Part shown: positions 1-6,650 of the stretch, in pieces | How the letters are laid out: the number at the start of each line of letters is the position of its first letter | How positions within the stretch are numbered: position 1 is the first letter of the stretch | Assembly (NCBI GenBank): GCA_023415515.1 | Contig: JAEZKH010000025.1 | Location: 1 to 20,121, forward strand | DNA from: Actinomycetes bacterium | GTDB lineage: Bacteria > Actinomycetota > Actinomycetes > Mycobacteriales > Mycobacteriaceae | Direction of reading: 5' to 3' | Length of the DNA: 20,121 nucleotides | Notes under the pieces: model-generated | Told to the model about the DNA's origin: nothing | The model's database searches: none | What the model saw: only the letters and a program-made list of their open reading frames with translations | Program-made: the position numbers and the translations under genes

Positions 1-240
1 CAGCCGCCACCGGATCCGCAACACCTCGTTCCACGATTTGGCGCCCAGCTGCTTGGGGGTGGTCTCGGCCTGCAGCCGCGCCACCAACCGATGCGACTGG
101 CTGGGCAGCTGACACCACAACGCCTCGTAGTCATCGATGAGCGCCACCAACTCACTGCGGCTGCACCCCTCCACCTCGGCGGCGGCGAACTCCGCGAACG
201 CCGCCCGCAGCTTCGCCATCGCCTCCTGAGCCTGCACCAT
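1..240 (-). CDS. DUF222 / 13E12-repeat family protein (HNH endonuclease family), 5' part only
   Basis: Reading leftwards from an ATG at 240 gives an open frame of 80 codons that runs off the left edge. The N-terminal stretch (MVQAQEAMAKLRAAF..., then LVALIDDYEALWCQLPSQSH and GAKSWNEVLRIRWRL) has the pattern of the DUF222 domain: a helix, a Leu-rich helix ending in LP, an H-R-L-V-A-R-L helix and the SW-EVL-R-R segment. Full-length members usually carry a C-terminal HNH nuclease motif, which would lie outside this window. An in-frame ATG at 261 would add seven residues, but it sits inside the LexA-box-like palindrome at 250-265, so 240 is preferred. Function in the cell is not known for this family; several M. 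tuberculosis 13E12 genes belong to the SOS regulon. The MFS gene upstream on the same strand ends at 304. Confidence 0.8.
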   Translation of the reverse strand, partial: MVQAQEAMAKLRAAFAEFAAAEVEGCSRSELVALIDDYEALWCQLPSQSHRLVARLQAETTPKQLGAKSWNEVLRIRWRL

Positions 241-249
241 CGACACAGC

Positions 250-265
250 TCGAACATACATTCGA
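250..265 (-). promoter_or_regulatory. SOS box (LexA site) upstream of the DUF222 gene
   Basis: The plus strand reads TCGAACATACATTCGA. The mycobacterial LexA consensus is TCGAAC-N4-GTTCGA, so one of the 12 specified bases differs (ATTCGA instead of GTTCGA). On the minus strand the site contains TATGTT (258-253), a TANNNT -10 candidate that would start RNA about 5-6 nt before the ATG at 240, so LexA binding would block the promoter. The known SOS control of 13E12 genes in M. tuberculosis makes the position meaningful. Confidence 0.7.
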
Positions 266-303
266 CCACCGACAAACCCGCCGAGCCATCCAGCCGGGTG
301 CAG

Positions 304-1452
304 TCAGCGTCGCGGAAGCAGAAGCGCGGCCGCGAACACGCCACCAACCACACCGGAGATCAGCAGCGGCAGGGTGCCGTCGGCACCCCACAGCAGGCCT
401 GCCCACACGCCGGAGATCAGGATCGCGAATCCGCTGGCGCCCTGAAAAATCCCTTGGGCGCTGCCCTGAAGATCCGACCCGACGAGGGACGAGACCCAAG
501 CCTTACCAACGCCGTCGGTGCATCCGGTGAACAAGCCGTATACGCCGATCAGGATCCACGCGGTGACCGTGCCGGTGGTCCAGGCGAGCCCGAGATAGCC
601 CACCGCGAAGAACACCAGACCGACACCGAACACGACGGGCTGCGATACCCGGTCAGCCAGCAGGCCTGCCGGGTAACTCGACACCGCATACACCAGGTTG
701 TAGCCGACGTAGGCGAGGATGACCTCGACGACGGAGAACCCGATCTCGTTGAGCCGCAACAACAACAGAGCATCGGGGAAGTTGACGATGCCGAAGGCGA
801 CCAGCAGCGCCACCACCCGCCAGTAGCGCCGGGGCAGATCTTTGACCCGCCCGAAGATCGCCCTGCGTTGCGCGGGCGGGACCCGTCGCACCTCCCGCGA
901 CAGGAAGACCAGCGCAACGCTGAGCACGGCGGGCACCGCGGCCACCCACAACAATGGCGCGATCCGGTGGCCGAGCAACTCGTAGCCGGCCAGCCCGAGC
1001 AGCGGACCGACCACGGCGCCGAACGTGTCCATCGCCCGGTGGAATCCGAACACCCGGCCGCGCACGGCGTCGTCGACGTCGTCGACGAGCAGGGCGTCCC
1101 TCGGCGCGCCGCGAATTCCCTTGCCGAGCCGATCCACAACGCGTCCGGCCAACACACCCGGCCACGCGGTTGCGGCCGCAACGATGATCTTGCCGAGTGC
1201 GGCCATGCCGTAACCGGTGGCGATCAACGGGCGACGCGAATAGTGGTCACCGAGCGGGCCCGCCGCCAGTTTCGTCAGCGAGCCTGCGCCTTCTGCGACT
1301 CCCTCGACCGCGCCGACGACGGCGGGCGGCGCTCCGAGCACCGAGGTGAGGTAGATGGGCAACAGCGGGTAGAGCAATTCACTGGCGGCGTCCTGAAGAA
1401 ACGACACGGCCGAGAGCACCCGCACATTGCGGGTCAGCCAACTGGGCGCCAC
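304..1452 (-). CDS. MFS transporter (probable exporter)
   Basis: A 382-residue integral membrane protein with about 11-12 hydrophobic segments, the usual size of a 12-TM major facilitator. The loop after the second segment carries a motif A-like sequence (GPLGDHYSRRP, near residues 65-75), and a second conserved loop reads DRLGKGIRGAPRDALL (about 107-122), found in a subgroup of bacterial MFS proteins. Start is GTG at 1452: the two in-frame ATGs just upstream (1464 and 1461) are followed at once by a TAG stop. It lies 17 nt after the DUF4235 gene on the same strand, with no strong ribosome binding site, which suggests co-transcription and perhaps translational coupling. Substrate cannot be told from sequence; drug or metabolite efflux is the usual default. 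Confidence 0.85.
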   Translation of the reverse strand: MAPSWLTRNVRVLSAVSFLQDAASELLYPLLPIYLTSVLGAPPAVVGAVEGVAEGAGSLTKLAAGPLGDHYSRRPLIATGYGMAALGKIIVAAATAWPGVLAGRVVDRLGKGIRGAPRDALLVDDVDDAVRGRVFGFHRAMDTFGAVVGPLLGLAGYELLGHRIAPLLWVAAVPAVLSVALVFLSREVRRVPPAQRRAIFGRVKDLPRRYWRVVALLVAFGIVNFPDALLLLRLNEIGFSVVEVILAYVGYNLVYAVSSYPAGLLADRVSQPVVFGVGLVFFAVGYLGLAWTTGTVTAWILIGVYGLFTGCTDGVGKAWVSSLVGSDLQGSAQGIFQGASGFAILISGVWAGLLWGADGTLPLLISGVVGGVFAAALLLPRR

Positions 1453-1469
1453 GCGCTACATCATGCTCG

Positions 1470-1745
1470 CTACGACGACGACGGATCCTCGTTCGTCAGT
1501 GCCCGGTATCCGTGTGCCTCGGCCCGGGCCATCGCGGCCCGGACGAGGCCGACGATCAAGCCTTGGACGGCCGCCGCCAACATCAGCTCCCTGGTGGACC
1601 GGTTGAGGTCTTCTGGTTCGGGCGGCTCACGGTCATCGGGGCTGATCCGCTGCCAGATCTCGGTGAAGATCTTGCCCGCGATCAGGCCGCCCGCGACGCT
1701 CGTGGCGACCGAGAGGGGCTTGTACAAAGCTTTCGACGCGCTCAT
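1470..1745 (-). CDS. DUF4235 domain protein
   Basis: A small protein of 91 residues from the ATG at 1745 (MSASKALYKPLSV); an in-frame GTG at 1775 would add ten residues. It shows the DUF4235 pattern: LYKPLS, a glycine-rich hydrophobic segment VAGGLIAGKIF, the W-R-IS-DD-PP segment, then LMLAAAVQGLIVGLVRAAMARA. Two short hydrophobic segments suggest a membrane-associated protein. DUF4235 proteins are common in Actinobacteria and their function is not known. The gene is the first of a likely two-gene unit with the MFS transporter and is divergent from the LLM oxidoreductase, with the palindrome at 1795-1810 between them. Confidence 0.75.
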   Translation of the reverse strand: MSASKALYKPLSVATSVAGGLIAGKIFTEIWQRISPDDREPPEPEDLNRSTRELMLAAAVQGLIVGLVRAAMARAEAHGYRALTNEDPSSS

Positions 1746-1794
1746 GGCCCACCGCTTTCCCGCGCTGATCACCACCGAAACACGGCCCCGTCAA

Positions 1795-1810
1795 TTAGAA
1801 CACGTTCTAA
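1795..1810. promoter_or_regulatory. KstR-type operator, palindrome TTAGAACACGTTCTAA
   Basis: Perfect 7-bp arms (TTAGAAC / GTTCTAA) surround a 2-bp centre. The inner 14 bp (1796-1809) match every fixed base of the KstR consensus TNNAACNNGTTNNA known from mycobacterial cholesterol-catabolism genes. It overlaps the -10 of the LLM oxidoreductase gene. Other TetR-family repressors could use a similar site, so KstR is an inference from the motif. Confidence 0.65.
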
Positions 1811-1813
1811 TAT
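1808..1813 (+). promoter_or_regulatory. -10 element TAATAT for a leaderless LLM oxidoreductase mRNA
   Basis: TAATAT is followed by exactly six bases and then the ATG at 1820, the spacing expected if transcription starts at the A of the start codon. There is no well-spaced Shine-Dalgarno: the AGG at 1816-1818 is only one base from the ATG. The element shares three bases with the KstR-like palindrome. Confidence 0.6.
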
Positions 1814-1819
1814 CCAGGA

Positions 1820-2686
1820 ATGCGGTTCACCTATGCCGAAGCGATGACCGACCCGACGTTCTACCTACCGCTGGCCAAGGCAGCCGAGGATGCCGGATAC
1901 CACGCGATGACCATCGCCGACAGCATCGCCTATCCCTTCGAGTCCGATTCGAAGTATCCCTACACGCCCGACGGCAACCGTGAATTCCTTGACGGCAAGC
2001 CGTTTGTCGAGGCGTTCGTTCTCGCCGGTGCGCTGTGCGCGGTGACCACCAGGCTCAAGTTCAACTTCTTCGTCCTGAAGCTGCCGATCCGCCCGCCCGC
2101 GCTGGTGGCCAAGCAGGCCGGTTCGCTGGCAGCGGTCTTCGGCAACCGGCTCGGCCTCGGCGTCGGCACCAGTCCGTGGCCGGAGGACTACGAACTGCTC
2201 GGCGTCCCGTATGCCAAGCGCGGCAAGCGAATGGACGAATGCATCGACATCATCAGGGGTCTGACCTCCGGCGGCTACTTCGAATACCACGGTGAGTTCT
2301 ACGACATTCCGAGGACGAAGATGACGCCCGCGCCATCCGAACCGATCCCGATCCTCGTCGGCGGCCACGCCGAAGCCGCGCTGCGCCGGGCCGCGCGCTG
2401 CGACGGCTGGATGCACGGGGGCAGCGGGCGCAGAGAACTCGATCGGCTCATCGGCCGGCTCGGCGAGATCCGTGCGGAGGAGTGGCGCGCGGGACCGTTC
2501 GAAATCCACGTCATGTCGGCCGATGCGTACACCCTCGACGGCATCAAGCGGTTGCAGGACAAGGGGGTGACCGACGCGATCGTGGGCTTGCGCAACCCCT
2601 ACATCATGGGCGCGGATTCTGAATCTCTCGACACGAAGATCCGTAACCTCGAGACCTTCGCCGAGAAGGTGATCGCCAAAGTGTGA
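1820..2686 (+). CDS. LLM class (F420- or flavin-dependent) oxidoreductase
   Basis: The 288-residue protein has the luciferase-like monooxygenase TIM-barrel pattern: an N-terminal strand MRFTYAEAM, the helix LAKAAEDAGYHAMTIADS, a central VFGNRLGLGVGTSPWPEDYELLG segment (about 105-132), KRMDECIDIIRGL, and PIPILVGGHAEAALRRAARCDGW (about 175-197). In Actinobacteria many such proteins use coenzyme F420; the FMN/F420 choice cannot be decided by eye. From memory it resembles Rv3520c of M. tuberculosis, which lies in the cholesterol-catabolism region; that fits the KstR-type operator immediately upstream and suggests a role in sterol or lipid breakdown, as inference. The start at 1820 is supported by the leaderless promoter spacing. 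It stands alone on its strand. Confidence 0.85.
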   Translation: MRFTYAEAMTDPTFYLPLAKAAEDAGYHAMTIADSIAYPFESDSKYPYTPDGNREFLDGKPFVEAFVLAGALCAVTTRLKFNFFVLKLPIRPPALVAKQAGSLAAVFGNRLGLGVGTSPWPEDYELLGVPYAKRGKRMDECIDIIRGLTSGGYFEYHGEFYDIPRTKMTPAPSEPIPILVGGHAEAALRRAARCDGWMHGGSGRRELDRLIGRLGEIRAEEWRAGPFEIHVMSADAYTLDGIKRLQDKGVTDAIVGLRNPYIMGADSESLDTKIRNLETFAEKVIAKV

Positions 2687-2973
2687 CAGCTGACGCGGGT
2701 TGACACCGTGGCGGCTGGGTAACCAAATCACAATGGCGGCTATCGGCGAAAGCGGTAACGGCACAACGCAAGGCGTGGTGGCGGTCGATGCTTGCCCGGG
2801 CGGCGTCGCGGCGCTGACCGCACATTGCCCAAAACGTCGCCACGGGCCTTCCATAGGCCATCCTCGTCGCGCTGCACGCCGGGGTGGTCGGGCACAGGGC
2901 GCCCGCCGTGGAGATCGGGCCGTTGCTCGAGAAATCGGGCACCGCGAAGTCGACGAGATCGAGGGCGCGAGCG

Positions 2974-3732
2974 ATGCCGGCTGACTCCTCCCTCGGGTTG
3001 TCCGTTCGCACGACGGCGCACGACGGTATGACCCTGCTCGTCGTCGAGGGCGTCCTCGATTCGAGCACCTACTCGACGCTGCGCGACCACGTCATCAAGG
3101 CGGCCCTCGAAGAGCCCGCCGCGGTGCTCGTCGAGGTGTCGGCACTGCACGCGTCCTCCGAGTCGGCGTGGGTGGTGTTCACCAGTGCCCGATGGCATGT
3201 CTGCAATTGGCCCGAAGTGCCGATCATGCTCGTCTGCGACGACGGTGCATGCCGGTCGGCCATCGCCCGCAACGGGGTCAGTCGCTACGTGCCCGTCCAC
3301 CCGTCGGTTGCCGCCGCAGTCGACGCGTTGTCCGATTGTGCCCGGACGTATCGGCGGCGTGCACGGGCCACCCTGATCGCCGCACCGCACAGCGTCCGCC
3401 AGTCCAGGCAGTTGGTGGAGGGGTGGCTGACGGCATGGTCGCGTTCAGAATTGATCGGGGTCGCGAAGGTCATCGTCACGAGCCTCGTCGAGAACGTCCT
3501 CGCGCACACCGACGGCCCACCAGGCCTGCGGGTGGAGTCAAGGGGCGATACGGTGACCGTCGCCGTCGAGGACGACAACCGCAGCCGTCCCGCCCACTCG
3601 GAGGCGCGGATGACCACCGACGATCAGACGGGCCTGCGGATGGTCGGCGCACTGTGCCGGGTCTGGGGCACCGCACCGACTCCGTCGGGCAAAACCGTGT
3701 GGGCTGTCATAGGCCCGGAGAATCGCCTGTGA
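2974..3732 (+). CDS. STAS domain fused to GHKL-type ATPase (anti-sigma factor system protein)
   Basis: From ATG 2974 (GAGGG at 2961-2965 upstream) the product is 252 residues. Residues about 10-120 form a STAS (anti-sigma-factor antagonist-like) domain: LLVVEGVLDSSTYSTLRDHV, VLVEVSALHASSESAWVVF. Residues about 140-250 form an RsbW/SpoIIAB-like HATPase_c domain, with Asn174 in ENVLAHT (N box), VAVEDDN (about 197-202) and GLRMVGALCRVWG (about 220-232). Such pairs normally control sigma factors by partner switching; here both halves are on one chain. The usual catalytic Glu four residues before the N-box Asn is Ser170, so kinase activity is doubtful. An upstream GTG at 2884 is open but the added residues look non-domain. 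The 287 bp between this gene and the LLM gene hold no recognisable gene or RNA. Confidence 0.75.
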   Translation: MPADSSLGLSVRTTAHDGMTLLVVEGVLDSSTYSTLRDHVIKAALEEPAAVLVEVSALHASSESAWVVFTSARWHVCNWPEVPIMLVCDDGACRSAIARNGVSRYVPVHPSVAAAVDALSDCARTYRRRARATLIAAPHSVRQSRQLVEGWLTAWSRSELIGVAKVIVTSLVENVLAHTDGPPGLRVESRGDTVTVAVEDDNRSRPAHSEARMTTDDQTGLRMVGALCRVWGTAPTPSGKTVWAVIGPENRL

Positions 3733-3741
3733 CGCGGCGAG

Positions 3742-3762
3742 GTTCGGTGTCGCGACCCGAAC
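3742..3762. terminator. Possible hairpin between convergent genes
   Basis: GTTCGG (3742-3747) can pair with CCGAAC (3757-3762) across a 9-nt loop, between the stop of the STAS-ATPase gene (3732) and the stop of the AraC-family gene (3772). There is no T-tract on either side, so it would be a weak or non-canonical bidirectional terminator at best. Confidence 0.3.
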
Positions 3763-3771
3763 ACCGCCCGC

Positions 3772-4770
3772 TCAACTCCGCAACGTGGTGTGGGGGGTCT
3801 GGCCGTAGGTCTCGCGGTGCAGGACCGCGAACCGCCCGCTGTGCATGAATCCCCACCGCGCGGCGATGGCGGTGACGGTGTCGTTCGTCCGATTGCCGTT
3901 GAGCAGGTCCTGGTGGGCCCGGTGTAATCGCAGGTCCCGCAAGTACTGCAGAGGCGTGGTGTCGAGGTGCTTGCGGAACATGTACTGCACGGCCCGTGGC
4001 GTGACGTGGATAGCCTCGGCGACGTCGGCGAGCGCGATGTCGTTGTCGGCGTTGCGATCCAGGTAGTCCACCGCGCGGCGCAGCAGCGCAGGCCTGGTGT
4101 CGATGCGGTCCTGATCCGAATCCTCGGCACCAGCGGTCGTCGGGAACGTCGAAAGCGTGACCGCGGCCAGCAGTCGGCTCGCATGGCCGATTACCAGCGG
4201 CGTCGCCAGCGCGTCGTCGGCCAGCACGCTGTTCTCGACATATTCGACGGTCGACATCCACAACCGTGCGGCCGCGGCAGTGACGGGCCGGAAGTCGTCG
4301 AAGCGAATCGATCGAGGCGCCCGGCCGGCAGGCACGCCGGCGGCAACGCTCGCCACGACCGCCGGGCTGAGCAGAAGCGCCGTCACCGAAAGGTCTTCGG
4401 ACCGGCAGTAGTGGGGCCGATCGTGTTGCGAGACCATCGCGACCTCACCGGCTGATGCCTCCCCCTTCACTCCGTCGCAGCGGCCCTCGACCCGGCCCGC
4501 TGTCGCCCACAGCGCAACTACCCGGCCGAGGGGGTCTGGTGAGAATTCGAACTCTCCAGGCAGACGTATGTGCTCGATGGCGAACGGACCGGCATCCACA
4601 CGGTCGTGTGTCAGTGACGGCCCGGTGTCGTCGGAACGGATGTGCTGCGTGCGCAACGGGGCTCCGTACAAGCGGTCGAGGGCCTCGCCGATGTCATCGG
4701 TAGCAGGAATCGCGACGCTGGTCCGGTTGGGACGCCGCGTCGCCGAAGTGGCTTTGTTGATGTAACTCAC
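3772..4770 (-). CDS. AraC/XylS-family transcriptional regulator
   Basis: A 332-residue protein with the AraC layout. The N-terminal 200 residues form a cupin-like ligand or dimerisation part (LPGEFEFSPDPLGRVVALWATAG). The C-terminal 100 residues hold two helix-turn-helix units: ALLRRAVDYLDRNADNDIAL, ADVAEAIHVTPRAVQYMFRKH, the connecting TPLQYLRDLRLHRAHQDLL, and a second unit ending WGFMHSGRFAVLHRETYGQTP. The start is GTG 4770 with no Shine-Dalgarno; a palindrome lies three bases upstream. Its target is not visible. It is downstream of the SDR gene on the same strand with a 148-bp gap, and convergent with the STAS-ATPase gene. In mycobacteria such regulators often control neighbouring dehydrogenases, but that link is inference. 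Confidence 0.85.
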   Translation of the reverse strand: MSYINKATSATRRPNRTSVAIPATDDIGEALDRLYGAPLRTQHIRSDDTGPSLTHDRVDAGPFAIEHIRLPGEFEFSPDPLGRVVALWATAGRVEGRCDGVKGEASAGEVAMVSQHDRPHYCRSEDLSVTALLLSPAVVASVAAGVPAGRAPRSIRFDDFRPVTAAAARLWMSTVEYVENSVLADDALATPLVIGHASRLLAAVTLSTFPTTAGAEDSDQDRIDTRPALLRRAVDYLDRNADNDIALADVAEAIHVTPRAVQYMFRKHLDTTPLQYLRDLRLHRAHQDLLNGNRTNDTVTAIAARWGFMHSGRFAVLHRETYGQTPHTTLRS

Positions 4771-4772
4771 CA

Positions 4773-4789
4773 GCTAAAAGGTGTTTAGC
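4773..4789. promoter_or_regulatory. Palindrome GCTAAAAGGTGTTTAGC just upstream of the AraC-family gene
   Basis: Arms GCTAAA (4773-4778) and TTTAGC (4784-4789) surround a 5-bp centre, three bases before the GTG start at 4770. Its position in the start region suggests an operator, possibly for autoregulation, or a hairpin in the very short leader. It is one of the few AT-rich spots in the gap. Confidence 0.35.
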
Positions 4790-4918
4790 GGCGAGGCTTG
4801 TGTGCTCAGCCTCCGATTGAACTCACACTACGCCGGTTCGCGCTCTCGGGCGTCGTGCTGTCCGAGTTGATCGGTCTGCTGCGCTCACCAGCAGTGGACG
4901 CGCACGTGACACTCGCCG

Positions 4919-5758
4919 CTAGCCGTCAGCGGACTTGCGCGCGCGCTCGGTAATCGAGGCGACCACTCCGCCGTCGTTCAGGATGTCGGTGCCGGTGAGG
5001 TAGCCGGCCTTGTCGCCGGCGCAGAACGCCAACAGTTCGGCCATCTCCTCGGGCCTGCCCCACCGCGGCACCGCGGCGTCGGCCACCAACGCCCCGGCCC
5101 CGGACTCCGCCTCGAGCAGACCCATCTCGGTCTCGATGGACCCGGGCGACACGGACAGGATGCGCAGCCCTTTGCCGTTGAACCGTTCGCACTGGGCGAC
5201 TGCGTACCACCGCACGAAACTCTTGCTCACCGCATAGGCGATGCCGGAGCGCATCTCTTCGGGAACGATCGCGCAGGCCGCAAGCATGTCGGCCATGAAG
5301 GCGTCCTCGTCGATCAGCGCCTGCGGGAATTGTGCTGTCGGAATCATGCTTTCGGGCAGCATGTGTGCCGCCATCGACGCGACGTTGACGATCGCGGCCC
5401 CTGCCTCGGCGAGCGCGAAGAAGCTCTCGTTCACGTTGAGTGTGCCGATGGCGTTGGTGCGCATGACGTAATCGGCCGTGCCCATGGTCGGGCTCACGCC
5501 TGCTGTGTGGATCACCGACGCGAGCATGCCGAGCCCCGCCGCGGTGGTCAGCAGCGCGTCGACCGCCTGTCGATCGGTGACGTCACAGTTGACCGCCCGA
5601 CAGGCGACTCCGAGGTCGTCCAGTTCGCCTGCCGCCTGCTCGAGCCGGTCCTGGCGGACGTCGGCGAGCACCACCGCGTGGTCGCGACCGACCACCTTCG
5701 CCGTCGCGCGACCCATGCCGCCCGCGCCACCGGTGATGACAACCACCCGGGAGTTCAT
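4919..5758 (-). CDS. SDR-family NAD(P)-dependent oxidoreductase with long insertion before the active-site Tyr
   Basis: A 279-residue Rossmann-fold dehydrogenase. The nucleotide site is TGGAGGMG (9-16, pattern TGxxxGxG); Asp33 at the end of strand 2 favours NAD(H). CDV (58-60), HTAG (84-87, in place of NNAG), Ser128 (NVAS) and Tyr175-x3-Lys179 (YAVSK) complete the active site, and SPGSIETEM (204-212) follows. Ser128 and Tyr175 are 47 residues apart, where 12-13 is usual; the extra ~34 residues resemble the insertion of 3-alpha-hydroxysteroid dehydrogenase-type SDRs. It lies 36 nt after the aldolase gene on the same strand and is probably co-transcribed, suggesting a polyol or sugar substrate, while the insertion hints at a bulkier alcohol. 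No clear Shine-Dalgarno precedes ATG 5758. Confidence 0.85.
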   Translation of the reverse strand: MNSRVVVITGGAGGMGRATAKVVGRDHAVVLADVRQDRLEQAAGELDDLGVACRAVNCDVTDRQAVDALLTTAAGLGMLASVIHTAGVSPTMGTADYVMRTNAIGTLNVNESFFALAEAGAAIVNVASMAAHMLPESMIPTAQFPQALIDEDAFMADMLAACAIVPEEMRSGIAYAVSKSFVRWYAVAQCERFNGKGLRILSVSPGSIETEMGLLEAESGAGALVADAAVPRWGRPEEMAELLAFCAGDKAGYLTGTDILNDGGVVASITERARKSADG

Positions 5759-5794
5759 GGGCAGTGATGCTATGCGACCGCCCAGCGGAGTGGG

Positions 5795-6628
5795 TCAGCC
5801 GAGGGCGTCGAGCAGCGCCGCCACCGCCCCGCGGACCCCATCGCGGGCGGGTACCAGGTACTTGCGGGGGTCGGTGACGGAATCGTCGGCGGCGAGATGG
5901 CCGCGTACCGCTGCGGTGAAGTGCACGTTGAGCAGTGTCCCGACGTTGATCTTGGTGATACCCGCCGTGATCGCTTCACGCAGGTCGGCGTCGGCGACCC
6001 CCGATGAGCCGTGCAGAACCAGGGGGACGGGCACCGCCGACCGCAACCGTCCGATGAGGCCGAAGTCCAGGGACGCGGTCCGCTGCGACATGGCGTGGGA
6101 GCTTCCCACCGCGACCGCCAACGCATCGACACCGGTGGCGGCGACAAACGCGGCGGCTTCCTGTGGGTCGGTGCGGACGCCCGGCGCATGTGCGCCGTCC
6201 TTTCCGCCGACTTCGCCGAGTTCGGCCTCGAGGAAGATGCCATGGCCGTGAGCCCACTCCGCGGCCGCCCTGGTCGCCGCGACGTTCGCGTCGTAATCCA
6301 GCTTGGAGGCGTCGAACATCGCTGAGCTGAAACCGTTTTCGGCGCTTTCGTGCAAAAGCTGCTCGTCCTCGACGTGGTCGAGATGGACTGCGACGGGCAC
6401 GGCTGCCGCGGCGGCGGTCGCGGCGGTTGCCGCGGCGACGGGCGCAAGCAGGCCGTGGTGGAACTTCACCGCGTTCTCGCTGATCTGCAGGATCACGGGC
6501 CGCCCCGCGGCTTCGGCGCCCGCGACGATCGCCTCCGCGTATTCCAGCGTGATGACGTTGAACGCGACGATCCCGGAGTCGGCGCGGTACGCGGCGGCGA
6601 CCAGGTCGGCGGTGCGGGCGAGCGGCAT
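5795..6628 (-). CDS. Class II ketose-bisphosphate aldolase (fructose/tagatose-bisphosphate type)
   Basis: The 277-residue protein cleaves a ketose 1,6-bisphosphate (or a related ketose phosphate) to dihydroxyacetone phosphate and an aldehyde. Class II zinc motifs are present: VHLDHVED with Asp84 (catalytic) and His85 (Zn), ELGEVGGKDG (136-145), GSSH with His178 (Zn), LHGSSG with His206 (Zn), and the phosphate-binding KINVGT (226-231). Length fits the GatY/KbaY/AgaY group. The start is ATG 6628, because GAAGGA (minus strand, 6640-6635) sits six bases upstream; the frame stays open to 6667 but without a site. It is the first gene of a unit with the SDR gene and is divergent from the FGGY kinase-DeoR-PfkB-dehydrogenase unit, so it should carry out the last step of that pathway. 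The exact sugar isomer is not known. Confidence 0.9.
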   Translation of the reverse strand: MPLARTADLVAAAYRADSGIVAFNVITLEYAEAIVAGAEAAGRPVILQISENAVKFHHGLLAPVAAATAATAAAAAVPVAVHLDHVEDEQLLHESAENGFSSAMFDASKLDYDANVAATRAAAEWAHGHGIFLEAELGEVGGKDGAHAPGVRTDPQEAAAFVAATGVDALAVAVGSSHAMSQRTASLDFGLIGRLRSAVPVPLVLHGSSGVADADLREAITAGITKINVGTLLNVHFTAAVRGHLAADDSVTDPRKYLVPARDGVRGAVAALLDALG

Positions 6629-6650
6629 CGGATGTCCTTCGCTTGACATC

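Noticed and set aside
91..1983. 630-codon open frame on plus
   Set aside because: It lies antisense to the MFS and DUF4235 genes and is rich in Arg, His, Pro and Gln without domains, as expected for a shadow frame in high-GC DNA.
2700..2705. TTGACA in the gap before the STAS-ATPase gene
   Set aside because: No TANNNT hexamer at 16-19 bp, so no promoter is claimed.
2740..3390. Minus-strand frame across the 2687-2973 gap, considered as a degraded gene
   Set aside because: No recognisable domain and it continues antisense into the STAS region; nothing supports a pseudogene.
4875..4893. CTGCTG ... CAGCAG hairpin after the SDR gene
   Set aside because: Only six pairs with a 7-nt loop and no T-tract; too weak to call a terminator.
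4786..4921. 10-bp inverted repeat TAGCGGCGAG / CTCGCCGCTA framing the AraC-SDR gap
   Set aside because: One copy falls on the SDR stop codon and there is no other sign of a mobile element; it may be chance in GC-rich DNA.
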